NCBI GenBank assembly: GCA_025928735.1
Contig: JAICIW010000146.1
Span: 1-6,099 of the forward strand
Length of the DNA: 6,099 nucleotides
DNA from: Rhodanobacteraceae bacterium
Lineage (GTDB): Bacteria > Pseudomonadota > Gammaproteobacteria > Xanthomonadales > Rhodanobacteraceae
Direction: 5' to 3'
Positions 1 through 5,959 of the stretch are shown piece by piece. Position 1 is the first letter of the stretch. Each line of letters begins with the position of its first letter. The translations under genes were made by a program, and so were the position numbers. The notes under the pieces were generated by a model. The model did not search any database. It was not told the origin of the DNA and saw nothing but the letters and a program-made list of their open reading frames with translations.

Positions 1-1609
1 GTCGCTCGGTGTAGTTCTCGTCGAGGATCACGTTGTCGGTTTCGATCATCAGTTTGCCGCCGCCGGGCATCGCGTCGCGCGCGTTGATGCACAGGTTCAG
101 CAGCGCCGATTCGAATTGCGCAGGATCCACCGACACCTTGGCGACGCCGGCCGCGTTGTCGACCTCGAGCTCGATGTTTTCGCCGAGGGTGCGCCGCAAC
201 AGGGTGCGCATGCCGTCGACCAATTCGTCGGGGCGCACCGTGCGCGGTTCCAGCGCCTGCCGGCGCGCGAAGGCGAGCAGGTGGCGGGTAAGCTCCGCGC
301 CGCGTTCGCCGGCGGTGCGGATCATGTCCACCAGCGGCAGCAAGTCTGTCCGGTCCGGCAGTTCCTCCGCCAACGTGTCGGCATTGCCGACGATGACCGT
401 CAGCAGGTTGTTGAAGTCGTGCGCGATGCCGCCGGTGAGCTGCCCAATGGCTTCGAGTTTCTGGGACTGCGCGAGGCGACGCTCCAGTTCGACGCGTTCG
501 GTAACGTCGGTGTGGATTTTCAGGACGCCGACGGCGTGGCCGCCCTCGTCTCGCAGCAGGGTCCAGTGCCCATCGACGGTGATGGGCTTTCCGCCCGCGC
601 CGGTTTGCTGCAAGCGTCCGGACCATTCGCCTTTTTCGAATACCTCGGCGTCGGCGGTCTCGAACGCCACCGGATCGTCGTACACGATGATGTCTTCGAC
701 GCGCCTTCCGATCGCCCGGCCGCGAGGGATGCCGTAGATGCTTTCGGCGGCCTTGTTCCAGTAACGGATGCGGCGATCGAGGCTGCGCACCATGATCGCG
801 TCCTTGGCCCGGTCGAGCAGCATCGCCTGCTCGCGCAGGATGTCCTCGCGCCGCTTGCGGTCGGAAAGGTCGGTGATTGCGCCGACGATCCGGACCGCAG
901 CCCCGGCAGCATCGCGGATCACGAATCCGCGTTCGTACACGAATGCATAGCTGCCATCGTGGCGCAGGAACCGGTACTCGCAGGACCATTGCTGCCCGTC
1001 GCCGTTGATGACCGCGTCCATGCGGGGCACGACCTGCTCGCGATCATCGGGGTGGATGCGTTCGCGACCCCATTCGGTGCTCGGCTCCACCTTCCCGCCG
1101 AACAGCCGCTCCAACCCTTCGTTCCACCAGATGGTGTTGTCGACGATGTTGCGGTCCCACAGCGCATCCTCGGTGGCCCGCGTCACGTAATCGAAGCGTT
1201 CCTGGCTGAGGCGCAGGGCCGTTTCGATACGGACCCGCTCGGTCACGTCGCTTGCCAGCACCAGCCGTGCGGCGACGCCGCGGAACACGATATCGTCGGA
1301 GGAGATCTCGACATCGATGATCGTGCCGTCTTTCTTCAGATGCCGCCAATACCCGAATTCGCGGTGGCCCGCGGGACCGGTGGAACGCACCTTGACGAGG
1401 CGCGCGGTTTCATCCGGCGGCCGTATGTCGTCAATCGTCATGGCGAGGAATTCTTCCTCGCTGTAACCGTATTGCTTGCACGCCTGCGCGTTTACCGCGA
1501 GAAAGCGGCCGCCGGCAATCTCGAAAACCCACATCGGCAGCGGGTTCGCGACGAACAGCATCTCGTAGTATTCACTGCTGGTGCCACGCGTCGTGTCTTG
1601 AGCGGTCAT
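1..1609 (-). CDS. Multi-PAS sensor histidine kinase (HPK4-like), C-terminus cut by window edge
   Basis: A cytoplasmic sensor kinase that should autophosphorylate on histidine and pass the phosphate to a response regulator. From the ATG at 1609, 536 codons run open to the left edge. PAS 1 spans about residues 14-123, PAS 2 (PAS_3-type, with WWNEGLERLFG near 161-171) about 138-248, and PAS 3 about 258-370. A short helical linker (VELERRLAQSQKLEAIGQL) leads into the H box GGIAHDFNNLL, with phospho-acceptor His397. The N box NLCINARDAMPGGG is at 505-518, with Asn509 as the expected Mg-ATP ligand. The G boxes lie outside the window. No signal peptide or membrane segment is visible, so the signal is probably intracellular; no cofactor-binding residue stands out. 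The start is supported by AGGGGAG three bases upstream. HDFNN-type kinases often end in a receiver domain, which cannot be tested here. It is divergent from the diguanylate cyclase gene. Confidence 0.94.
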   Translation of the reverse strand, partial: MTAQDTTRGTSSEYYEMLFVANPLPMWVFEIAGGRFLAVNAQACKQYGYSEEEFLAMTIDDIRPPDETARLVKVRSTGPAGHREFGYWRHLKKDGTIIDVEISSDDIVFRGVAARLVLASDVTERVRIETALRLSQERFDYVTRATEDALWDRNIVDNTIWWNEGLERLFGGKVEPSTEWGRERIHPDDREQVVPRMDAVINGDGQQWSCEYRFLRHDGSYAFVYERGFVIRDAAGAAVRIVGAITDLSDRKRREDILREQAMLLDRAKDAIMVRSLDRRIRYWNKAAESIYGIPRGRAIGRRVEDIIVYDDPVAFETADAEVFEKGEWSGRLQQTGAGGKPITVDGHWTLLRDEGGHAVGVLKIHTDVTERVELERRLAQSQKLEAIGQLTGGIAHDFNNLLTVIVGNADTLAEELPDRTDLLPLVDMIRTAGERGAELTRHLLAFARRQALEPRTVRPDELVDGMRTLLRRTLGENIELEVDNAAGVAKVSVDPAQFESALLNLCINARDAMPGGGKLMIETDNVILDENYTER

Positions 1610-1653
1610 TTGCTCCCCTTGACTGACGAGGCCTCCATTGCCGCCTCGAAGCA

Positions 1654-1669
1654 TGCATACGCCTATGCA
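1654..1669. repeat. Small inverted repeat near the kinase transcription start
   Basis: TGCATA (1654-1659) and TATGCA (1664-1669) form a perfect 6-bp dyad around the spacer CGCC. It sits immediately downstream of the candidate -10 box of the kinase gene, so it would straddle the predicted start of that transcript. It could be an operator or a 5'-leader hairpin. A dyad this short can also occur by chance. Confidence 0.3.
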
Positions 1670-1670
1670 A

Positions 1671-1699
1671 TGTATACCGATGCTGGCGAACAAAGTCAC
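1671..1699 (-). promoter_or_regulatory. Candidate sigma-70-like promoter of the kinase gene
   Basis: Read on the minus strand, GTGACT (1699-1694) matches 4 of 6 bases of the -35 consensus. After exactly 17 bases, TATACA (1676-1671) matches 4 of 6 bases of the -10 consensus. Transcription would start near 1664, giving a leader of about 55 bases before the ATG at 1609. The hexamers are weak, and TACATT two bases further on is an alternative -10. It is the best such pair I found by eye in this gap on this strand. Confidence 0.3.
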
Positions 1700-1720
1700 G
1701 AGCCAGCTCACGAAATGAAG

Positions 1721-1743
1721 CGGTGTGACAAAAGGTCACACCG
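1721..1743. promoter_or_regulatory. Perfect 9-bp inverted repeat in the divergent control region, probable operator
   Basis: CGGTGTGAC (1721-1729) and GTCACACCG (1735-1743) are perfect reverse complements around the spacer AAAAG. No gene end is nearby, so it is not a terminator. Its core has CRP/Clp-like half sites, TGTGA and TCACA, but they are 7 bases apart instead of the 6 of the CRP consensus. A different dimeric regulator is therefore also possible. The centre at 1732 lies about 68 bp upstream of the predicted kinase start (near 1664) and about 82 bp upstream of the predicted cyclase start (near 1814). Both distances suit an activator site. An RNA hairpin is a less likely reading. Confidence 0.5.
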
Positions 1744-1787
1744 GTGCGCGGCCAGTCGTGCCCTTCGTGCCCCGCCTTCAGGAAAGT

Positions 1788-1803
1788 TGGCCGATTTATT
1801 GCA
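1788..1803 (+). promoter_or_regulatory. Candidate sigma-54 (RpoN) promoter of the diguanylate cyclase gene
   Basis: The stretch TGGCCGATTTATTGCA has TGGC at the -24 element and TTGCA at the -12 element. Exactly 10 bases separate the invariant GG (1789-1790) and GC (1801-1802), as RpoN promoters require. The ACG of the -24 consensus (TGGCACG) is not matched. Transcription would begin near 1814, about 37 bases before the GTG start at 1851. I found no convincing sigma-70 alternative facing this way. It should depend on an enhancer-binding activator, for which the inverted repeat at 1721-1743 is a possible upstream site. Confidence 0.35.
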
Positions 1804-1813
1804 ATGATGGTGG

Positions 1814-1829
1814 CCGGAAATCTTTCCGG
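1814..1829. repeat. Inverted repeat in the cyclase leader
   Basis: CCGGAAA (1814-1820) and TTTCCGG (1823-1829) form a perfect 7-bp dyad around TC. It begins where the sigma-54-like promoter would start transcription and ends 21 bases before the GTG start. With a 2-base spacer it is a poor RNA hairpin, so a protein-binding site is more likely. Confidence 0.35.
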
Positions 1830-1850
1830 ACGTCGGTCGGCAGGGTCGGG

Positions 1851-3152
1851 GTGCGCAACAAGGGGTTCGTGGGCTGGGTGCTCTGCCTGCTGGTGCTGAC
1901 CGTGGCGTTGCCGCTGTGGCGGCACTTCGGCATGGACACTTCACTGCGCGTGGACGGCGCGGGCTCGTATCCGGTAGCGGTATTCGATGATCGCGAGCTG
2001 GGCGGGGCCAGCGAGGCGAGCGTCGCCGTGGCCGGTCACGCGTCGGTGATCACCTGCCGGATCGAACTCGGCTACGCGTGGCCGTACTGCAACGTCAGCA
2101 TCACGCTCGGCAAGGTGCCGGAGGGCGTCAGCCTGTCGCGCTTCGATTCGGTCAAGCTGGACATTCGGGCCCAAGGTCCCGCGCCGATGCCGGTGGTGGT
2201 GTACCTGCGCAATTTCGATCCGGCCTATTACCAGCCCGGCAGTTCCGACACGTTGAAGGTCAACATGCTGGAGTACGCGCCCGCGAATGGTGACGAGCCG
2301 TTCACGACGTCGCTGGCCAACTTCCACGTGGCGACCTGGTGGATCCAGCAATTCCAGGTGCCGGCCGAGCACGCCCGACCGGACTTGCGCAATGTGGTGG
2401 CCATCGATATCGGAACCGGCAGCAACGTGGGACCGGGGCTCTACACGATCGGGGTGCGCTCGATCGAGTTCTACGGGAAGTGGATCAGCGAAATCGAGCT
2501 GCTGACGCTGCTGGTGGCGCTGTGGTCGGTGACGGCGATGGTGTACCTGGTCGAGGGTTTCCGCGACGCGCGCCGCGCGGCGATGGTGGCGAGTTCCGGC
2601 CGGCGCGAGCTGGAGCGCAGGAACGAGGCCCTGGAGCGCGAGCGCCAGGCGCTGACGATCGTCGCCAACCGGGATCCGCTGACGCGCCTGTACAACCGGG
2701 CAGGTTTGCGCAATCGTCTTGCGCTGCTGCGCGCCCAGGTCGATGCGCAACACCGGCACTTGTCGGTGATGTTCATGGACGTCGATCACTTCAAGGAGAT
2801 CAACGACGTCCACGGTCACGAGGTGGGCGACGAATGCCTGCGGGGGCTGGCGCGGCTGGCGAGCGCGAACGTCCGGGAACAGGATGTGTTGTGCCGCTGG
2901 GGCGGTGAGGAATTCGTGCTGGCCTGCGATGGCGCGGCGCTGGAGGTGGCGGCGACGCGTGCGGAACGTCTGCGCGTGGCGATCGAGCAGGCCGAGTGGC
3001 CGCAGGGCATCAGGGTGACATGCAGTTTCGGCGTGGCGCAGATGGTGCCGGGCGAGAACTTGCGCGAACTGCTGAAGCGTGCCGATGACGCGTTGTACGC
3101 GGCCAAGCGCTCGGGCCGGAATTGCGTGCGGGTTGCGGTGGCGCGCCGTTGA
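1851..3152 (+). CDS. Membrane diguanylate cyclase with periplasmic sensor domain (GGDEF)
   Basis: Makes cyclic di-GMP from two GTP at the inner membrane. The chosen GTG start gives 433 residues, with a short basic N-terminus (MRNKGF) before TM1 at about residues 6-23. AGGG lies five bases upstream. The frame stays open back to a GTG at 1725, but that extension has no features and covers the putative promoter. A periplasmic region of about 190 residues follows, then TM2 (about 214-234), a charged coiled-coil linker (about 238-273) and the GGDEF domain (about 270-430). Visible motifs are DPLT (275-278), MDVDHFKEIND with metal ligand Asp310, GGEEF (351-355), and the inhibitory RxxD site REQD (342-345) exactly five residues before GGEEF. 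The cyclase thus looks active and product-inhibited. The periplasmic part looks like a beta-rich carbohydrate-binding-module-like domain, with Cys69 and Cys80 able to pair. No EAL or HD-GYP domain is present. The ligand is unknown. Confidence 0.93.
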   Translation: MRNKGFVGWVLCLLVLTVALPLWRHFGMDTSLRVDGAGSYPVAVFDDRELGGASEASVAVAGHASVITCRIELGYAWPYCNVSITLGKVPEGVSLSRFDSVKLDIRAQGPAPMPVVVYLRNFDPAYYQPGSSDTLKVNMLEYAPANGDEPFTTSLANFHVATWWIQQFQVPAEHARPDLRNVVAIDIGTGSNVGPGLYTIGVRSIEFYGKWISEIELLTLLVALWSVTAMVYLVEGFRDARRAAMVASSGRRELERRNEALERERQALTIVANRDPLTRLYNRAGLRNRLALLRAQVDAQHRHLSVMFMDVDHFKEINDVHGHEVGDECLRGLARLASANVREQDVLCRWGGEEFVLACDGAALEVAATRAERLRVAIEQAEWPQGIRVTCSFGVAQMVPGENLRELLKRADDALYAAKRSGRNCVRVAVARR

Positions 3153-3178
3153 CGCCGCGCCCGTGACGGCGCGGCGTC
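3151..3178. terminator. Hairpin between convergent genes, probable bidirectional terminator
   Basis: GACGCCGCGCC (3151-3161) and GGCGCGGCGTC (3168-3178) form a perfect 11-bp stem with the loop CGTGAC. It overlaps the cyclase stop codon (3150-3152) and lies 28 bases from the dipeptidase stop at 3207. The position suits termination of both converging transcripts. There is no real T-tract on either side (only GGAATTT on the plus strand), so it may act as a weak intrinsic terminator or as an RNA 3'-end stabiliser. Confidence 0.6.
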
Positions 3179-3206
3179 GGAATTTCGACGGTCGATCGAG
3201 GCGGGC

Positions 3207-4535
3207 TCAGGCGCCGGCCGTGCCGTCCTTCGAATCGCTTTTCGCGGCGGCATCCATCTCGATGGTCGCGTGCGACGGCGCTTCCTGCGCCTGCAATCGC
3301 GTGGCGATGGCTTCGGCCTCGCGCATCACGCGCAGCAGGTTGCGGCCGGCGAGGTCGGCGAGTTCGTCGTCGCTCCAGCCGCGGCGCGCGAGTTCGGTGA
3401 ACAGTGCCGGGTAGGTGTCCACGCCATCCAGACCTTCCGGCGTGACCTCGATGCCATCGAAGTCGCTGCCGATGCCGACACTTTCGACGCCGGCGATCTT
3501 GCGGAGGTGTTCGATATGGTCGGCAACCTCCGCGATGGTGGCCTTGGGCTGCGGATGCGCCTGCTTCCATTTGTCCATCGCGGCCTTGGCGCGCTTGGGC
3601 TGACCGACGTACAGCGCATCGAATTTCGCGGACGCACCGGCACGGTCCGCATTCCAGTTTGCGACCGCTTGCGAGACGAACGTCGGATAGAAATTCGCCA
3701 TCACGATGCCGTGGTTCTGCTTGACCAGGCGCAGCACGTCGTCGGGCACGTCGCGCGGGTGGTCGTCCAGCGCGCGGGCGCTGGAATGCGAGAAGATCAC
3801 CGGTGCCTTTGTCGCTTCGAGCGCCGCCTTCATGGTGTCGGGCGACACGTGCGAGAGATCCACCAGCATCCCGAGCCGGTTCATCTCGTGCACCACGGCG
3901 CGGCCGAACGGCGTCAGTCCGTGGTGCGCGGGCTTGTCGGTGGCCGAATCGGCCCAGTCGGTGTTCTTGCCGTGGGTGAGCGTCATGTAACGCACGCCCA
4001 GCGCGTAGTAGTCGCGCAGCACCGGCAGCGAATTGTTGATCTGATGGCCGCCCTCGACGCCGATCAGGCTGGCGATGCGCCCGGACTTCTCGATGCGCTG
4101 GATGTCGTCGGCGGTGGACGCCATTTCGAAGTCCTTCGGATATTTCGCGACCATCGTGCGCACGATGTCGATCTGCTCCAGCGTCATCTGCACCGCTTCG
4201 GGACCGGTGACCGAAGTCGGGATCCACACCGACCAGAACTGCGCGCCAAGATGGCCCTTGCGGGCGCGCGGGATGTCGGTCATCAGGTGCACGTCGTCGC
4301 CCGCCTTGCTGCGCAGGTTGGACGTGTCGGCGGCGAGATCGACGTTGCCGACGTTGCCGAACTGGCTGCGGATTTCCCACGGCAGGTCGTTGTGGCCGTC
4401 GATCACCGGCGTTTCGGTGAGGACGCGATCGACCCGCGTCGACAGGGCCTGGTCCTTCGCCGATTGCGGCGCGGCGAGAGCGATGCAGGGCAGTGCGGCG
4501 AGCAGGCAGGCGAGAAGTCGAAGGTGCTTGGTCAT
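3207..4535 (-). CDS. Exported zinc dipeptidase, peptidase family M19 (renal dipeptidase type)
   Basis: A 442-residue metallo-dipeptidase with the binuclear zinc site of family M19. Visible ligands are H-x-D in VIDGHNDLPW (His48, Asp50), Glu161 in GVEGGH, His229 in VDLSHVS and His250 in FSHSSAR, plus catalytic-site Asp358 in GSDFDG. His188 (MTLTHGKNTDW) and Arg261 (HPRDVPDD) fit the substrate-binding His and Arg of the family. The N-terminus MTKHLRLLACLLAALPCIAL is a signal peptide, probably cleaved after ALA near residue 21, so the enzyme should act in the periplasm. The ATG at 4535 is preferred to one at 4595 because it begins the signal peptide and has GGGGA four bases upstream. The last 25 or so residues are polar and look disordered. 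M19 enzymes accept many dipeptides, including some with a C-terminal D-residue. The D-amino-acid enzyme gene lies 101 bp upstream in the same direction, possibly in one operon. Confidence 0.95.
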   Translation of the reverse strand: MTKHLRLLACLLAALPCIALAAPQSAKDQALSTRVDRVLTETPVIDGHNDLPWEIRSQFGNVGNVDLAADTSNLRSKAGDDVHLMTDIPRARKGHLGAQFWSVWIPTSVTGPEAVQMTLEQIDIVRTMVAKYPKDFEMASTADDIQRIEKSGRIASLIGVEGGHQINNSLPVLRDYYALGVRYMTLTHGKNTDWADSATDKPAHHGLTPFGRAVVHEMNRLGMLVDLSHVSPDTMKAALEATKAPVIFSHSSARALDDHPRDVPDDVLRLVKQNHGIVMANFYPTFVSQAVANWNADRAGASAKFDALYVGQPKRAKAAMDKWKQAHPQPKATIAEVADHIEHLRKIAGVESVGIGSDFDGIEVTPEGLDGVDTYPALFTELARRGWSDDELADLAGRNLLRVMREAEAIATRLQAQEAPSHATIEMDAAAKSDSKDGTAGA

Positions 4536-4565
4536 GGCGTCCCCGGTGATGTCATGAGAAGAAGA

Positions 4566-4577
4566 TGCGGCGCCGCA
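4566..4577. repeat. 12-bp perfect palindrome in the gap between the deaminase and dipeptidase genes
   Basis: TGCGGCGCCGCA is fully self-complementary with no spacer. It lies in the 101-bp gap (4536-4636), 30 bases upstream of the dipeptidase start. No T-tract follows on the minus strand, so it is not an obvious terminator of the upstream gene. I see no good -35/-10 pair in this gap. That is compatible with co-transcription but does not prove it. Confidence 0.3.
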
Positions 4578-4636
4578 GATTGCGCAGTGCGCCATGCGTG
4601 GCTCCCGAGCCTACCATCGTTTGCATGCCCGAAAGC

Positions 4637-5836
4637 TCAGAAGAACGTCGGCATCGCTTCCAGCACCTGCAGGTCGTCATCGACGAGCAACACCTGCCGC
4701 CATTTGTCGAAGGTGAGGCAGGGATGCGAGGCGCCGAACGAGACGACGTCGCCGATGCGAAGCTCGATGTCCTCCGGAATCACCATCATCGCGTGCTGGT
4801 CCATGACCTTGCGGGTGCTGCACCCGGTCAACGGACGGGCGGCTTCGCCTGAGCGGTGCAATTGCAGCGGGACCGGCAGGTCGGGATCGACGGAGATGTC
4901 GCGCTTGCCCATCGCGACGACGGCCAGACCCGGTTCGGGCAGCGATTGCACATGGGCGAACACCGCCAGTGCCGGTTCGAGTTCGCCCTTCAGTTCCGGG
5001 TGGCGCGCTTTCACCTCGGCCATGGCGTCGCGATAGGAGCGGTGATCGTGCACGACGTAGCAACCGGGCCTCAAGATCGGCGTGCAGTGATCGCGCAAGT
5101 CCGAGCGGTCGAAAGCTTCCGCGACCAGATCGAACCACTGCGAGCCTGCGGCGGTGATGATGGGCGTGCGTTCCGCGAAAGCGCCCGCACTCCTGAGCGT
5201 GCGCATGGTGTCGACGAGCCGCTGGCCGTAGCTGCGGACCTTGTCGACCGTGTGCTCGCCGCCGATCAGGCCTTCGTAACCCTCGATGCCGCAGAGCGCG
5301 AGCGCCGGTGCCGCCGCGACGGCGTCGACGAGCGTCTTCAGTTCCGCATCGTTGCGCACGCCGCAGCGGCCACCCGGCACGCCAAGTTCGACCAACACCT
5401 GCAAGGTGAGGTGGCGTTCGCCGAAACAGGCATTCAACGCCTCGACACTGGCGACGCTGTCGACGAGGCAACAGTAGTCGGCGCCGCGTGCGACCAAGTC
5501 GGCCACGATCGCCATGTTGGGCCTGCCGACCAACTGGTTGGCCATCAGCAAACGCGTGACGCCGTGTTCGAACGCCGCCGCGCACTGGACGGCCGTGGCC
5601 AACGTGATGCCCCACGCGCCCGCGTCGAGCTGGCGCCGGAACAGAGCAGGCGTCATTGTGGTCTTGCCGTGCGGGGCGATCTGCGCGCCGTGGTCATCGG
5701 CGAAGTGTTGCATCCAGGCGATGTTGTGGGTCAGGGCCGCGTCGAAAATCACGGCCGCGGGCAGGCTCACGTTTTCGAGCAGCGACTGCCCGTCGACGGG
5801 TCGGCCTTTTTGCAGATGGCGTGCGGGGAGGGTCAT
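4637..5836 (-). CDS. PLP-dependent D-amino acid deaminase, D-serine dehydratase (DSD1)-like
   Basis: A 399-residue cytoplasmic enzyme with the alanine-racemase-like N-terminal barrel and C-terminal domain of the DSD1/D-threonine aldolase family. The PLP lysine is Lys58 in APHGKTTM. Other family stretches are WGITLATAVQC (75-85), RLLMANQLVGRPNM (95-108), GRCGVRNDAE (156-165), EGYEG (185-189) and DQHAMM (346-351). Near the C-terminus SHPC supplies His371 and Cys373, the H-x-C zinc pair of eukaryotic-type D-serine dehydratases; D-threonine aldolases have H-x-D. This favours deamination of D-serine or similar D-amino acids to a 2-oxo acid and ammonia. Bacterial relatives are often annotated simply as amino acid deaminase. 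The ATG at 5836 is preferred because the residues encoded upstream in frame (to an ATG at 6007) are arginine-rich and unlike the family. No clear Shine-Dalgarno precedes it, so the start is less certain. It probably heads an operon with the dipeptidase. Confidence 0.9.
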   Translation of the reverse strand: MTLPARHLQKGRPVDGQSLLENVSLPAAVIFDAALTHNIAWMQHFADDHGAQIAPHGKTTMTPALFRRQLDAGAWGITLATAVQCAAAFEHGVTRLLMANQLVGRPNMAIVADLVARGADYCCLVDSVASVEALNACFGERHLTLQVLVELGVPGGRCGVRNDAELKTLVDAVAAAPALALCGIEGYEGLIGGEHTVDKVRSYGQRLVDTMRTLRSAGAFAERTPIITAAGSQWFDLVAEAFDRSDLRDHCTPILRPGCYVVHDHRSYRDAMAEVKARHPELKGELEPALAVFAHVQSLPEPGLAVVAMGKRDISVDPDLPVPLQLHRSGEAARPLTGCSTRKVMDQHAMMVIPEDIELRIGDVVSFGASHPCLTFDKWRQVLLVDDDLQVLEAMPTFF

Positions 5837-5862
5837 GGGCAGGGGTCTTGGGCAAATGGCGT

Positions 5863-5877
5863 CCGATGCTACATCGG
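5863..5877. promoter_or_regulatory. 15-bp dyad upstream of the deaminase gene, possible operator over a -10 box
   Basis: CCGATG (5863-5868) and CATCGG (5872-5877) are perfect reverse complements around CTA. On the minus strand the dyad contains TAGCAT (5871-5866), which matches 4 of 6 bases of a -10 box, but I see no good -35 at the proper distance. It lies 26 bases upstream of the ATG. A repressor bound here would block such a promoter. A small leader hairpin is the alternative. Confidence 0.35.
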
Positions 5878-5931
5878 TGTCGGCTTTCCGGTTCAGGCGA
5901 CGGTGTCGTGGACGGCGGCTTTGTCGTTCAT

Positions 5932-5959
5932 GCCGCCGGAAAATCGCTTTTCCACCGGC
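5932..5959. repeat. Imperfect stem-loop in the region upstream of the deaminase gene
   Basis: GGAAAA (5938-5943) and TTTTCC (5948-5953) pair around TCGC. Beyond two mismatched positions on each side, an outer GCCG (5932-5935) pairs with CGGC (5956-5959). The rest of 5837-6099 holds no gene I can support. No T-tract follows in either direction, so it is not a typical terminator. It could be a regulator site or part of the 3' end of an upstream gene outside the window. Confidence 0.3.

Noticed and set aside
1443..1461. Inverted repeat GCGAGGAA-TTC-TTCCTCGC
   Set aside because: It lies inside the first PAS domain and follows from the codons for the Glu-rich SEEEFLA segment, so a regulatory role is not needed to explain it.
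116..1807. Long open frame on the plus strand across the kinase gene
   Set aside because: It is antisense to a minus-strand frame with clear PAS, H-box and N-box motifs. Its own translation has no recognisable domain, and such mirror frames are usual in GC-rich DNA.
1725..1850. N-terminal extension of the diguanylate cyclase from a GTG at 1725
   Set aside because: The extra 42 residues have no features and a poor ribosome site. They would place the signal-anchor far from the N-terminus and cover the sigma-54-like promoter and part of the 9-bp repeat.
4477..4535. Lipoprotein signal (LLAC) in the dipeptidase N-terminus
   Set aside because: The Cys is at residue 10, too early for a lipobox after a full hydrophobic core. 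A normal signal peptidase I site (ALA-A) near residue 21 fits better.
3270..5036. Long open frame on the plus strand across the dipeptidase and part of the deaminase
   Set aside because: It spans two well-supported minus-strand genes and the gap between them, and its translation shows no family motif.
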